Positions 47,049 to 57,192 are shown, numbered from the stretch's first letter. The stretch is 64,000 nucleotides of DNA from an uncultured Bacteroidota bacterium (GCA_902559035.1 CACEGG010000005.1:62001-126000); one strand, 5' to 3'. The notes: generated from the letters alone by a model not told the origin. A program made the numbers and translations.

Positions 47049-47963
47049 ATGAAAAGACGAAATTTTATCAAAAACTCCACCGTTGCAAGTGCAAGTCTTT
47101 TGTCATTAAATTCTTTTAGCTCAGAAAATAACAATATTGAAAAGCATGTTTTTAATTTGAAATATGCACCTCATTTTGGAATGTTTAAAAGTCATGCAGG
47201 TAGTGGTATTATTGACCAATTAAAATTCATGTCTGATCAAGGTTTCAGTGCTTTCGAGGATAACGGAATGAAAAATAGAGACACAAAAACTCAAGAAAAA
47301 ATAGGAAACTTTTTAATTAATAATGATATGCAAATGGGTGTTTTTGTTGCACATAAAATTCATTGGGATAAACCTAATCTTGCAAGTGGTGATATTAATA
47401 AAAGAAAAGAATTTCTAAATGATATCAAAGAGTCTGTAATCGTTGCGAAAAGAGTAAATGCAAAATGGATGACAGTGGTTCCTGGTCATTTAGATTTAAA
47501 ACTCGATATAAATTTTCAAACAAAAAATGTTATCGAAACATTAAAGCAAGCTTGCGGAATTTTAGAAAGCCATAACTTAACTATGGTATTAGAACCTTTA
47601 AATTTTAGAGATCATCCTGGACTATTCTTAACTGAAAGCCCACAAGCTTTTCAGATTTGCAAGTCAGTTAACTCTCCTTCTTGCAAAATTCTTTTTGATA
47701 TATATCATCAACAAATTCAGGAGGGAAACTTAATTCCTAATATTGAAACTACATGGGATGAAATCGCATATTTTCAAATAGGAGATAACCCAGGAAGAAA
47801 TGAGCCAACAACTGGAGAAATTAATTATAATAATATTTTTAAATATATTTATGAAAGAGGATATAATGGTATATTGGGCATGGAACATGGGAATTCTATA
47901 AAAGGAATTGATGGTGAAGTCAAGCTTATTAATTCTTACAAGCAAGTAGATAATTTTAAATAA
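47049..47963 (+). CDS. Tat-exported TIM-barrel sugar isomerase/epimerase (hydroxypyruvate isomerase-like)
   Basis: A 304-residue protein with a twin-arginine leader (MKRRNFIKNSTVASASLLSL). The AP-endonuclease-2-type barrel shows MTVVPGHLD, LTMVLEPLN with the metal-binding Glu, ILFDIYHQQI, IAYFQIGDNPGRNEP and GILGMEHGN, matching the xylose isomerase-like/hydroxypyruvate isomerase family. It lies 10 bp after the SUMF1-fold gene and 5 bp before a Gfo/Idh/MocA gene. In related keto-sugar pathways such barrels act as keto-glycoside isomerases or lyases; the exact reaction is not known here. Confidence 0.88.
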   Translation: MKRRNFIKNSTVASASLLSLNSFSSENNNIEKHVFNLKYAPHFGMFKSHAGSGIIDQLKFMSDQGFSAFEDNGMKNRDTKTQEKIGNFLINNDMQMGVFVAHKIHWDKPNLASGDINKRKEFLNDIKESVIVAKRVNAKWMTVVPGHLDLKLDINFQTKNVIETLKQACGILESHNLTMVLEPLNFRDHPGLFLTESPQAFQICKSVNSPSCKILFDIYHQQIQEGNLIPNIETTWDEIAYFQIGDNPGRNEPTTGEINYNNIFKYIYERGYNGILGMEHGNSIKGIDGEVKLINSYKQVDNFK

Positions 47964-47968
47964 TTAAA

Positions 47969-49285
47969 ATGAATAAAAAACAATTTTCAAGAAGATCATT
48001 TGTAAAATCAACAGCTTTAACTGGAGGTGTTTTATTGGCCCCATCTTTTTCTCTTGAGGCTATGGCTAATAGTTCGGGAAACAAAAAACTTAAAATAGCT
48101 TTAGTAGGTTGTGGTGGAAGAGGAACTGGAGCAGCTGTTCAAGCCTTAAGAGCGGATAAAGATACAGAGCTAATAGCTGTTGCAGATGCTTTTAAAGACC
48201 GATTAGAATCTAGTCTAAAAGCAATTTCTGAGGAACTTGAGGGGGAAAGAATTATAAATGTTAAAGAAAAAAATAGATTCGTTGGCTTTAATTCATATCA
48301 AAACGCGATTGATAAAGCTGACGTAGTCATCCTTACAACTCCTCCTGGATTTAGACCATTGCATTTCAAATATGCAATAGAAAATGACAAGCATGTGTTC
48401 ATGGAAAAACCTGTCGCGACAGATGCAATTGGAGTTAGACAAGTTTTAAAATCAGCAAAATTAGCAATGAAAAAAAATCTAAATGTTGTTGTTGGTTTGC
48501 AAAGAAGGTATCAAAACAGTTATAATAACACACTAGGTCAAATTAATAACAATCTAGTAGGTAAAATAGTTTCAGGTCAAGTTTATTGGAACAGTGCAGG
48601 TGTTTGGGTAAATAAAAGATTACCAGGGCAGACTGAAATGGAATATCAAATGCGAAACTGGTATTATTTTAATTGGCTTTGTGGAGACCATATTTTAGAA
48701 CAGCATATTCACAATATTGATGTTGCCAACTGGTTTATTGGTGAGTATCCAAAATCAGCTTCTGGTATGGGTGGAAGAGAAGTTAGAAACGGTATAGATC
48801 ATGGTGAAATTTTTGATCATCATTTTGTAGAATTCAAATATCCAGGTGGTGCAGTTGTTTCAAGTCAGTGTAGACATCAACCTGGAACAAAATATAATGT
48901 TAGTGAGGCATTTCAAGGCACTAAAGCTAATGTAGTCACTTCAGGTGATTATTGTAAAATCATTGATCATAATGCTAATGATATATTCAAGCATGATCCT
49001 TCCAACGATAAAAGTCCATACCAAATCGAACACGATAAGTTATTTGCATCAATTAGAAATGGAGGCGTAATTAATGATGCAGAGTATGGAGCCAAATCAA
49101 CTTTAACAGCTATCATGGGAAGAATGGCTACCTATACTGGAAAAGAGATTACATGGGAACAGGCTCTAAACTCTAAACATGTTTTAGTTCCAAGTGATTT
49201 GAGTTGGAGTTCTAATCCACCAACTTTACCCAACGAAAAAGGAAGATATTCAATTCCAAAACCTGGAGTAACGAAAATCAATTGA
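47969..49285 (+). CDS. Tat-exported Gfo/Idh/MocA-family oxidoreductase
   Basis: A 438-residue protein with a twin-arginine leader (FSRRSFVKSTALTGGVLLAPSF). The cofactor loop is IALVGCGGRGTGAAVQAL; HVFMEKPVATDAIGVRQV holds the EKP lysine, VVGLQRRYQNSY follows, and GDHILEQHIHNIDVANWF carries the likely catalytic histidines. This subgroup differs from the two upstream copies, suggesting a different step or substrate. It sits 5 bp after the TIM-barrel gene and 1 bp before the esterase gene. Confidence 0.9.
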   Translation: MNKKQFSRRSFVKSTALTGGVLLAPSFSLEAMANSSGNKKLKIALVGCGGRGTGAAVQALRADKDTELIAVADAFKDRLESSLKAISEELEGERIINVKEKNRFVGFNSYQNAIDKADVVILTTPPGFRPLHFKYAIENDKHVFMEKPVATDAIGVRQVLKSAKLAMKKNLNVVVGLQRRYQNSYNNTLGQINNNLVGKIVSGQVYWNSAGVWVNKRLPGQTEMEYQMRNWYYFNWLCGDHILEQHIHNIDVANWFIGEYPKSASGMGGREVRNGIDHGEIFDHHFVEFKYPGGAVVSSQCRHQPGTKYNVSEAFQGTKANVVTSGDYCKIIDHNANDIFKHDPSNDKSPYQIEHDKLFASIRNGGVINDAEYGAKSTLTAIMGRMATYTGKEITWEQALNSKHVLVPSDLSWSSNPPTLPNEKGRYSIPKPGVTKIN

Positions 49286-49286
49286 A

Positions 49287-50196
49287 TTGAAAAATATATT
49301 TATAACCTTCTTTATCTTGTTATTTTTTTCTTGCAGTAATCAAGAAGATGACGTGGAAGTTATTGTTGATGATACATCTTGGACTCAAAAAGAATTTACA
49401 ACAAATCATGGAGGACTAAATCGAAAATATATTTTATATAAACCAAAAAATTTTTCTGAAAATGCTCCTCTTGTTATGATTCTTCATGGCTATACAAGTA
49501 ATAATAATAATATTCTGACTTATTCAAAAATGAATGCTATTGCAGATCAAAATGGATTTATGGTATGTTATCCTCTGGGTTCAATAACTCCGTTAACTGG
49601 TCAAACACATTGGAACGCAAATTTACAAATGAGTGATGTAAATGATATCGAGTTTTTATCCAATTTAGTATCCACGATTCAACAAGAATTTAAGACTAGT
49701 AAAGACAATGTTTTTGTTGCTGGAATGTCAAATGGAGGATTTATGTCCTATACTTTGGGCTGTGAGAAATCAGATATATTTAAAGCAGTGGCTTCGATAA
49801 CAGGAACAATGAGTGGTTATGATTGGCAAAATTGTTCACCAGCATATAAAATACCTATTCTTCAAATGTCTGGTACTAATGATAGAACTGTTCCATGGGA
49901 CGGATCAATGAACACAGCCTTAGGATGGGGGGGGAGCTCCTCATATTTTAGACGTAATGGAGTTTTGGTCTGACTTAAATGCTTGTACTCAAGATGAGAT
50001 AATTGATTTTCCTGATATAGATAAATCAGATTATTCTACTGTTTCTCTAACAAAGAAAAAGGGTGGAAGCTATAATAATGAAGTTTGGTTTTATAAAGTT
50101 GAAGGAGGAGGTCACGATTGGCCTGGAGCTTGGGGAAATCAAGATATAAATGCTAGTGAAGAAATTTGGAAGTTTTTCAAAAAACACATCAATTAG
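49287..50196 (+). pseudogene. PHB-depolymerase/LpqC-type esterase lipoprotein, frameshifted in a G8 run
   Basis: The gene begins with TTG, one base after the upstream stop, and encodes a lipoprotein signal (LLFFSC). The first frame (to 49973) has the nucleophile S148 in AGMSNGGFMSY and Asp in SGTNDRTVPWDG, then stops after LGWGGSSSYF. The second frame (from about 49936 to 50196) continues with APHILDVMEFWSDLNAC and carries the catalytic His in GGGHDWPGA. Seven Gs instead of eight at 49927-49934 would restore one 302-residue frame reading GWGGAPHIL. Possible causes are a real mutation, phase variation or a homopolymer sequencing error. Confidence 0.85.
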
Positions 50197-51663
50197 TTAA
50201 GACAATAAGTCATTAATCACATTTCCAGAAACATCAGTCAATCTAAATCTTCTTCCTTGATGCTTGTAAATCATTTTAGTGTGATCTATACCAAACTGAT
50301 TTAAAATAGTTGCTTGTAAATCGTGTACGTGAACTGGATCTTTAACAATATTGTACCCAAGATCATCGGTTTCACCATATGAAAACCCAGGTTTAATACC
50401 AGCACCAGCCATAAATATTGTAAACGATCTTGGATGATGATCTCTTCCGTAATTAGTATCAGAAAGAGTACCCTGACAATAATTTGTTCTTCCAAATTCC
50501 CCACCCCATACTACCAAAGTATCCTCAAGTAATCCTCTTTGTTTTAAGTCCATTATCAATGCAGCGGTGGGTTGATCTACATCACTTGTTTGACCCTTTA
50601 TTTGTCCAGGAAGATTCTCATGTTGATCCCATCCCATATGATACAATTGTACAAAACGAACATCTTTTTCTATTAATCTTCTGGCTTGAATACAATTTGC
50701 AGCATAAGTTCCTGGTTTTTGAGCATTTGGACCATACATTTGAAGAATATGATCAGGCTCATCTGAAATATCCATAGTTTCTGGAACTGAGGTTTGCATT
50801 CTGTAGGCCATCTCATATTGTGCAATTCTGCTGCTAATTTCAGGATCTCCAAATGAGGCTTCTTGTTGGTGATTTAGTTCTGCTAAATAATCTAACATTT
50901 TTCGTCTTTCTTGAGCAGTCACACCATCTGGGTTTTTTAAATAAAGAACTGGGTCCTTTGCAGATCTAAATTGAACACCTTGATGTAAAGAACTTAGAAA
51001 ACCATTTCCCCAAAGTCTTGAATAGAGAGGTTGACCCTTAGGTCTTCCAGTTCCATTTGATAGAAGAACTACAAAAGACGGCATATTATTATTTAAACTT
51101 CCTAAACCATAACTCATCCAAGAACCCATACTTGGTCTACCTGGTTGTTGTGAACCGGTCTGAAAAAATGTTATGGCAGGGTCATGATTTATTGCCTCAG
51201 TGTGCATAGATTTAACAAAACATAATTCATCGGCTATTTTACCAACATAAGGCATTAGTTCGCTAACCCAAGCTCTTGATTCTCCATATTGTTTAAAGTT
51301 ATAATTACTTCCAACTAAAGGAAATTTTGCCTGACCGGAGGTCATTCCAGTTAGTCTCTGACCATCTCTAACAGATGCAGGAAGATCTATTCCTCTTAAT
51401 TGGTTAAGCTTAGGCTTGTAATCAAATAAATCTAGTTGTGATGGACCTCCACTTTGAAATAAATAAATTATCCTCTTTGCTTTTGGAGCAAAATGAGGAA
51501 GATTTAAAGAGTTATTATTTAAAGAAGCAAACGGATTGGTTTCTTTACCAAAATTAAAGGGGTCTAATAATGATCCTAATGCTAAACCACCTATCCCTAA
51601 TCCAGCTTTTTTTAAAAAGTTTCGTCTGTTGTTGTTCAAGAAGTGTTTGTGTATTTCTTCCAT
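50197..51663 (-). CDS. DUF1501 domain protein (Tat-exported)
   Basis: A 488-residue protein with a twin-arginine leader (NNRRNFLKKAGLGIGGLALGSL). The body is a DUF1501 domain of the alkaline-phosphatase-like superfamily: RIIYLFQSGGPSQLDLFDYKP, EAINHDPAITFFQTG, RFVQLYHMGWDQHENL and VVWGGEFGRTNYCQG, RDHHPRSFTIFMAG. It lacks a sulfatase-type Cys. Genes of this family are almost always paired with a PSD1/DUF1553 cytochrome gene, as here (5 bp gap). The reaction is not established. Its stop abuts the end of the convergent esterase gene. Confidence 0.88.
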   Translation of the reverse strand: MEEIHKHFLNNNRRNFLKKAGLGIGGLALGSLLDPFNFGKETNPFASLNNNSLNLPHFAPKAKRIIYLFQSGGPSQLDLFDYKPKLNQLRGIDLPASVRDGQRLTGMTSGQAKFPLVGSNYNFKQYGESRAWVSELMPYVGKIADELCFVKSMHTEAINHDPAITFFQTGSQQPGRPSMGSWMSYGLGSLNNNMPSFVVLLSNGTGRPKGQPLYSRLWGNGFLSSLHQGVQFRSAKDPVLYLKNPDGVTAQERRKMLDYLAELNHQQEASFGDPEISSRIAQYEMAYRMQTSVPETMDISDEPDHILQMYGPNAQKPGTYAANCIQARRLIEKDVRFVQLYHMGWDQHENLPGQIKGQTSDVDQPTAALIMDLKQRGLLEDTLVVWGGEFGRTNYCQGTLSDTNYGRDHHPRSFTIFMAGAGIKPGFSYGETDDLGYNIVKDPVHVHDLQATILNQFGIDHTKMIYKHQGRRFRLTDVSGNVINDLLS

Positions 51664-51668
51664 AATAT

Positions 51669-53975
51669 CTAACTTTTTTGAGTGGTTTCATCTAAATTAT
51701 AAACTAAAACCGCTAGTGAGTTAAACGCTATTTTATCCTCAATTTTGTTTAGTTCCTTTATTTCATCAAGATATTTTTTTAGTTTATCAACTTCAATATC
51801 AATTGGTGTTCTTCCTGTTACTGTTCTATAAAGTTTTATTATTTTATTTTCAATGGAGGTATTTTCATTAAAAATTAGTTCAGACAAGTTTTCTGCAGCT
51901 AATTGATATTGTGGGTCATTCATTAATGCTAAAGATTGAAGAGGAGTACTAGTTTTTTGACGTACTGGAGAACAAAAATCTCGGGTTGGTGCATCAAAAA
52001 TCATCATGGAAGGTGGAGGTACTGTTCTTTTCCAGAATGTGTATAAACTTCTTCTATAAAGATTTTCACCTGAATCTGGAACATAAAAAGCTAAGCTTCC
52101 GCCACCACCACCAGTTACTTCATCCCAAAGTCCTGGGGGTTGCATAGGTTTAACGCTAGGGCCACCAACTTTTTTTACCAGCATTTTACTGGTAGCTAGG
52201 GCATTATCTCTTATCATCTCAGCAGAGAGTTTTTGTCTAGGATAATTTGCTAAATAAGTATTATCAGAGTCGATTAAACGATTTTCCTTTTTTACTTTAC
52301 TGGATTGTCTGTAAGTGGAAGACATTACAAGTCTTTTAATAAACTTTTTAGTATCCCAATTATCTTTATTTTGAAATGTATAAGCTAGCCAATCTAATAA
52401 TTCAGGATTAACAGGTTTATTTCCTTGGCTTCCAAAATCATCTGGTGTGGCAACTATACCAACCCCAAAAAATTGTTGCCACAATCTATTTACAGTTACC
52501 CTTGATGTTAAAGGGTTGTCTTTATCAAAAAACCATTTTGATAAACCAATTCTATTGGAGGGGTATTTATTATTGTCAAACTCTAGGACTGCCTTAGGTG
52601 TACTGGGCTTAACAAGTCTTGTAGGAGAATCATAGCTTCCTCTGTTGAGTACATACGTATTTCTTAAATTTTCAGTTTCTTTCATTACCATTAGAGTTAC
52701 ATCACTAATGCTATCAGGAAGATTTACAAATGATAAATCATCATTTATATCTTTTTTATTAATGGTCAAGTTTGGTTTTGGTGCAGTAATTCCATATCCA
52801 ATTAAACCATCCTCTTCGACATTATTAAAAAAGCTGTATAAACTAAAAAATTCATCATGTGATATGGGGTCATATTTATGTGTGTGACATCTTGCGCACT
52901 CAACGGTAAGCCCCATCATTATTTTGGCAGATGTTACGGTTCTGTCAGCGACATATTCAACTCTATATTCTTCAGGCACAACTCCACCCTCTTGAGTAAT
53001 TTTATGATTTCTGTTAAAACCAGATGCTAAAATTTGCTCTTTAGTCGCATTAGGTAGCATATCTCCTGCCATTTGCCAAGTGATAAACTTATCATATGGG
53101 ATGTTTGTGTTATAAGCATGTATTACCCAATCTCTCCAAGGCCACATAATTCTTTCCTGATCATCTTGATAACCATGACTATCTCCGTATCTTGATAAAT
53201 CCATCCATATTGCAGCCATTCTTTCACCATAAGCTTCAGACATTAGAAGCTTATCAATCACTTTTTCATATGCATTTTCACTTTTATCAGAAATAAAATT
53301 ATCAATTTCATCTAATGACGGAGGAAGACCTATAATATCAAAATAAGCCCTTCTAATTAATATTTCTTTTTCTTCAAGATTTGAAGGAGTCATTCCTTTT
53401 GATTCTAACTTATTTGAAATAAAAAAATCAATTTCATTAGTTGCCCAGTCCTTATATTTAATTTCAGGAACTTTGGGTAGTTCAGGTTTTGTATAAGCCC
53501 AGTGTTGTTCCCACTTACCTCCTTGACTAACCCATTTTTTTAATATCTGTTTTTCTTTTTCAGATAAAGTTAAATTCGATTCGGGCGGTGGCATAACATA
53601 AATTGAATTTTCACTATTAATTCTTTTTAAAATTTCGCTCTCGTTAGGATTATTTTTGTTTATGACATAATGATTTGGATTATCCTCTAAAGACTTATAA
53701 AAGCCATCTTGAATATCAAGTCTTAAATTTGCTTGTCTAGCTTTGTCATCAGGGCCATGACAAGTATAACATTTGTCAGAAAGAATTGGTTTAACATCAA
53801 AGTTAAAATTGACTTCACTGACTTCAATTTTTGAACTTGTTTTAACTATCTCATTCGTTTGATTACTAACTGAGATATCATTTACTGCAGGCTTTGAAGA
53901 AACATATTTAAATGCCAATGTAATGAGTAAAGGCACAAAGAAATATGATAATATTTTAATATTATTTTTTTTCAC
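51669..53975 (-). CDS. c-type cytochrome with DUF1549 and DUF1553 domains (PSD1 family)
   Basis: A 768-residue protein with an N-terminal hydrophobic anchor (about residues 8-24). A planctomycete-type cytochrome domain has heme motif CYTCH (C69-H73) and MPPPESNLT as the methionine-ligand region. DUF1549 (about 175-385) contains AYGERMAAIWMDLSRYGDSHG and a second CARCH motif; DUF1553 (about 480-740) contains RVTVNRLWQQFFGVGIV and RQKTSTPLQSLALMND. The family is abundant in Planctomycetes and Verrucomicrobia. It may accept electrons in the periplasm, but its role is unknown. It precedes the DUF1501 gene. Confidence 0.88.
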   Translation of the reverse strand: MKKNNIKILSYFFVPLLITLAFKYVSSKPAVNDISVSNQTNEIVKTSSKIEVSEVNFNFDVKPILSDKCYTCHGPDDKARQANLRLDIQDGFYKSLEDNPNHYVINKNNPNESEILKRINSENSIYVMPPPESNLTLSEKEKQILKKWVSQGGKWEQHWAYTKPELPKVPEIKYKDWATNEIDFFISNKLESKGMTPSNLEEKEILIRRAYFDIIGLPPSLDEIDNFISDKSENAYEKVIDKLLMSEAYGERMAAIWMDLSRYGDSHGYQDDQERIMWPWRDWVIHAYNTNIPYDKFITWQMAGDMLPNATKEQILASGFNRNHKITQEGGVVPEEYRVEYVADRTVTSAKIMMGLTVECARCHTHKYDPISHDEFFSLYSFFNNVEEDGLIGYGITAPKPNLTINKKDINDDLSFVNLPDSISDVTLMVMKETENLRNTYVLNRGSYDSPTRLVKPSTPKAVLEFDNNKYPSNRIGLSKWFFDKDNPLTSRVTVNRLWQQFFGVGIVATPDDFGSQGNKPVNPELLDWLAYTFQNKDNWDTKKFIKRLVMSSTYRQSSKVKKENRLIDSDNTYLANYPRQKLSAEMIRDNALATSKMLVKKVGGPSVKPMQPPGLWDEVTGGGGGSLAFYVPDSGENLYRRSLYTFWKRTVPPPSMMIFDAPTRDFCSPVRQKTSTPLQSLALMNDPQYQLAAENLSELIFNENTSIENKIIKLYRTVTGRTPIDIEVDKLKKYLDEIKELNKIEDKIAFNSLAVLVYNLDETTQKS

Positions 53976-54051
53976 TTCTTCTAAAGTTAAGAATTTTACT
54001 TTAATTCTTTTAGATTGATTTTTTTAAAAAATGCTTTTTTTAAGCTAAAAT

Positions 54052-54762
54052 TTATTTTTCTAATGAAGATAAAATTATTTTTTCCATTACTTTATATCCT
54101 GCAAGGTTAGGATGGACCAAATCGTTAGCTGCGGTATATTCAGGTACTTTAAGCCCCCCTTCATCATCAGCCATTGAAGAAAAATAGTCTACATATGTTA
54201 TATTATTTTTAATACAATAATTTTTTAAAATAGTATTTAGCTTAATCACCTTAGGACCTGGTTCTAGTCCTGGAGACCATGGAAAGTCTATTGCTGGTAG
54301 AGTAGAGCATATGTAAACTTTTATATTGTTAACTTTTGCTATCTCTGCCATCGAAATAATGTTCTCAGCTGTATTTTCAAGAGATATTGGCCCAGTATTT
54401 CCAGCAATATCATTTATACCTGCTAAGATTACTACACTTTTTGGATTTAAATTAATAACATCAGGTCTAAATCTAATTAGCATTTGAGGAGTCGTTTGAC
54501 CACTAATTCCTCTGTTAACAAAGGGATTATTAATAAAAAAATCTTTATCGAAATTTGACCACCCTTCTGTAATTGAATTGCCCATAAAAACAACTCTGTT
54601 TGGGTCATTTATTTTTTTTAAACGTTCATTATCTTTTTCAAATTTTTTTAAATGGGCCCAATCCATCAAAGTTCCACCACCTTGAATGTAAATATCTTGT
54701 GCATTATTACTCATAATAATTGATAATAAAAAAATAATAATAGTTAATTTATTGTATTTCAT
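54052..54762 (-). CDS. Secreted SGNH/GDSL-family hydrolase
   Basis: A 236-residue exported protein (signal peptide ending IMSNNAQ). SGNH blocks are visible: VVFMGNSITEGW (nucleophile Ser), NRGISGQTTPQML (Gly), VVILAGINDIAGN (Asn) and ANDLVHPNLAGY (Asp-His). The family includes acetylxylan and rhamnogalacturonan acetylesterases. Its start overlaps the end of the upstream esterase gene by 4 bp, so it is the last gene of a leftward operon with esterase, symporter and DUF4212 genes. Confidence 0.9.
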   Translation of the reverse strand: MKYNKLTIIIFLLSIIMSNNAQDIYIQGGGTLMDWAHLKKFEKDNERLKKINDPNRVVFMGNSITEGWSNFDKDFFINNPFVNRGISGQTTPQMLIRFRPDVINLNPKSVVILAGINDIAGNTGPISLENTAENIISMAEIAKVNNIKVYICSTLPAIDFPWSPGLEPGPKVIKLNTILKNYCIKNNITYVDYFSSMADDEGGLKVPEYTAANDLVHPNLAGYKVMEKIILSSLEK

Positions 54763-55517
54763 TGTTTTTTAGTTTTAGAGTGAATCCATTTAAGAAAATC
54801 TTCTTCATCAAAAGCATTGTTCCAGCTGTCGTGTCCAACATTTTCATAGAAGGTAATTTTGGGACTTCCGCCAGCATCAATAATAGCATTAGCCATTTTT
54901 AAGGATTTTTTTGGACTTACAACTGTATCATCGGAGCCATGAAAAATCCAAATAGGAATTTTTTTTGCGTAATTGTTTACTGAATTAGGATCTCCGTCTC
55001 CACAAATTGGAGTTGCAGCAGCAAACATATTAGGTCTTAAATTTAAAATCACGAAAGTTCCCATTCCGCCCATTGACAATCCACTTACATAAATTTTGTT
55101 TTGATTGACGTCATTTCTCTTTGAAAAATTATCCATTAATTTCACAACCAAAGACATGGCTTTAGATTCTTTTACATTATAATTTAATTTATAAGGATCT
55201 TTATATCCCCACCAATCGTGTTTTGGAGCTTGTGGGAATATTACCCATGAATTATATTTTTCTCTACTTTCTTTTTTTAAAAACAGTTTTGATCCATGAA
55301 CTAGTTGAGAAACATTATCATTTCCTCTCTCACCAGCTCCATGCAAGAACAAATGGACTGGATATTGTTTTGTTGAGTCGTAATTTAAAGGTTTTAAAAT
55401 CCTATAATTAAGGGTGTCCTTTTCTGTAACAAAGATTTTTTGTTCATATAAATCCAATTCTTGTGAATTTAAATTTACATTAAGAAATAGAATAAGAAAT
55501 AGAACTAAATATTTCAT
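54759..55517 (-). CDS. Secreted alpha/beta hydrolase (prolyl-oligopeptidase/dienelactone-type esterase)
   Basis: A 252-residue exported protein (signal peptide ending NVNLNSQ). The fold is shown by [15 protein letters not shown], the nucleophile elbow [28 protein letters not shown] (Asp) and [14 protein letters not shown] (His). It resembles small CE1-like feruloyl or acetyl esterases and phospholipase-type hydrolases. It overlaps both neighbours by 4 bp, indicating translational coupling. Confidence 0.88.
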   Translation of the reverse strand: MKYLVLFLILFLNVNLNSQELDLYEQKIFVTEKDTLNYRILKPLNYDSTKQYPVHLFLHGAGERGNDNVSQLVHGSKLFLKKESREKYNSWVIFPQAPKHDWWGYKDPYKLNYNVKESKAMSLVVKLMDNFSKRNDVNQNKIYVSGLSMGGMGTFVILNLRPNMFAAATPICGDGDPNSVNNYAKKIPIWIFHGSDDTVVSPKKSLKMANAIIDAGGSPKITFYENVGHDSWNNAFDEEDFLKWIHSKTKKQ

Positions 55518-57190
55518 TTGCTTTCAATTGTTGGAATTCTAATTTTTTCAACTAATTCCTGAATTTCTTCAGACGGTTCTTTAGTCATATGACAAACAGT
55601 TAATGAGACGACGAAATTAACGAGCATGGCTAATGTTCCAAAACCTTCAGGAGATATACCAAACCACCAGTCTGATTGATCACCTCCACCAAACCATCCA
55701 AACTTAAATTTTGTCATATAAAAAAGCATTAAAAGTAAACCAGTTACCATTCCAGAAATAGCACCTTCTTTATTCATTCTTTTATAAAATATTCCCATAA
55801 CAATTGCTGGAAAAAAAGAGGCTGCTGCTAATCCAAAAGCTAAAGCAACTACTGCAGCGACAAACCCAGGTGGATTAATGCCAAAATATCCAGCCATTAT
55901 AACAGCAAAAAATGCAGATACTCTAGCTGCTATTAATTCTCCTTTTTCGCTAACATCAGGTTTTATAATTTTTTTAATTAAATCATGTGAAACTGAAGAT
56001 GAAATTACAAGAAGTAATCCAGCTGCGGTTGATAAAGCTGCAGCTAAAGCTCCAGCTGCAAGAAGGGCTATTACCCAATTTGGAAGTTCAGCTATTTCAG
56101 GGTTGGCCATGACCATGATATCCCTGTCTATTGTGAGTTCATTGATTTGAGGATCAGCAACATATTGAATAACTCCATCATTATTTTTGTCATCAAATTT
56201 TAAGAGTCCTGTTTTTTCCCAGTTATCAAACCATACGGGCATTTCATCGTATTTTTTTTCACTAACCGTTTCAATTAAATTTGTTCTTGCAAATACTGCA
56301 ATTGCTGGGGCTGTTGTGTACAAAATTGCTATAAATAATAATGCCCAACCAGCAGATTTTCTTGCATCACTAACCTTTTTAACAGTGAAAAATCTAACAA
56401 TAACGTGTGGGAGACCTGCAGTTCCAATCATTAAAGCTGCAGTAATAAAAAATACATCAAGTTTAGATTTAGACCCTGTTGTATATTCATGAAAACCTAG
56501 TTCTCTGCTCAATCCATCTAGTTTTTCTAAAAGATAAACTCCATCAGCACCCTCTGATCCAAAACCTATTTGCGGAATTGGATTCCCAGTCATCTGAATT
56601 GAAATAAAAATAGCAGGAACCATAAATGCAAAGATTAAAACACAGTATTGTGCAACTTGAGTGTATGTAATTCCTTTCATTCCACCTAAAACTGCGTAAA
56701 ACAAAACTATGGCCATTCCAATAACAACACCTGTATTTATATCTACTTCCAAATATCTAGAAAACACTAATCCAACTCCTCTCATTTGTCCTGCTACGTA
56801 AGTGAATGAAATTATTAATGCACAAAATACTGCTACAAGTCGTGCTGTATCAGAATAATATCTATCTCCAATAAAATCAGGAACTGTAAATTTTCCAAAC
56901 TTTCTTAAATAAGGAGCTAGTAAAAGTGCGAGCAAAACATATCCGCCAGTCCAACCCATTAGGTAAACTGATCCATCATAGCCCATAAAAGAAATTAGTC
57001 CAGCCATCGAAATAAAGGATGCAGCAGACATCCAATCTGCGGCAGTAGCCATTCCATTAGCTATTGGAGACACCCCAGAACCTGCTACATAAAATTCTTT
57101 AGTAGAACCAGCTTTAGACCAAATAGCAATTCCAATGTATAACGAAAATGTTATACCAATCATTAACCAAATCCAAATTTGTAATTCCAT
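55514..57190 (-). CDS. Sodium:solute symporter (ActP/VC_2705-type)
   Basis: A 558-residue membrane protein with about 13 helices, beginning [41 protein letters not shown] and the [20 protein letters not shown] region are typical of the sodium/solute symporter family. A long outside loop (about 300-355) contains [11 protein letters not shown], an EF-hand-like metal loop seen in this subgroup. Its pairing with a DUF4212 gene 2 bp upstream marks the two-component symporter type that includes carboxylate carriers; an acetate-like substrate released by the adjacent esterases is plausible. Confidence 0.9.
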   Translation of the reverse strand: MELQIWIWLMIGITFSLYIGIAIWSKAGSTKEFYVAGSGVSPIANGMATAADWMSAASFISMAGLISFMGYDGSVYLMGWTGGYVLLALLLAPYLRKFGKFTVPDFIGDRYYSDTARLVAVFCALIISFTYVAGQMRGVGLVFSRYLEVDINTGVVIGMAIVLFYAVLGGMKGITYTQVAQYCVLIFAFMVPAIFISIQMTGNPIPQIGFGSEGADGVYLLEKLDGLSRELGFHEYTTGSKSKLDVFFITAALMIGTAGLPHVIVRFFTVKKVSDARKSAGWALLFIAILYTTAPAIAVFARTNLIETVSEKKYDEMPVWFDNWEKTGLLKFDDKNNDGVIQYVADPQINELTIDRDIMVMANPEIAELPNWVIALLAAGALAAALSTAAGLLLVISSSVSHDLIKKIIKPDVSEKGELIAARVSAFFAVIMAGYFGINPPGFVAAVVALAFGLAAASFFPAIVMGIFYKRMNKEGAISGMVTGLLLMLFYMTKFKFGWFGGGDQSDWWFGISPEGFGTLAMLVNFVVSLTVCHMTKEPSEEIQELVEKIRIPTIESK

Positions 57191-57192
57191 AA

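Noticed and set aside
49957-50196. Separate 79-residue gene starting at 49957
   Set aside because: Its sequence continues the esterase of the previous frame, including the catalytic His, and joins it if one G is removed from the G8 run; it is the 3' part of one broken gene.
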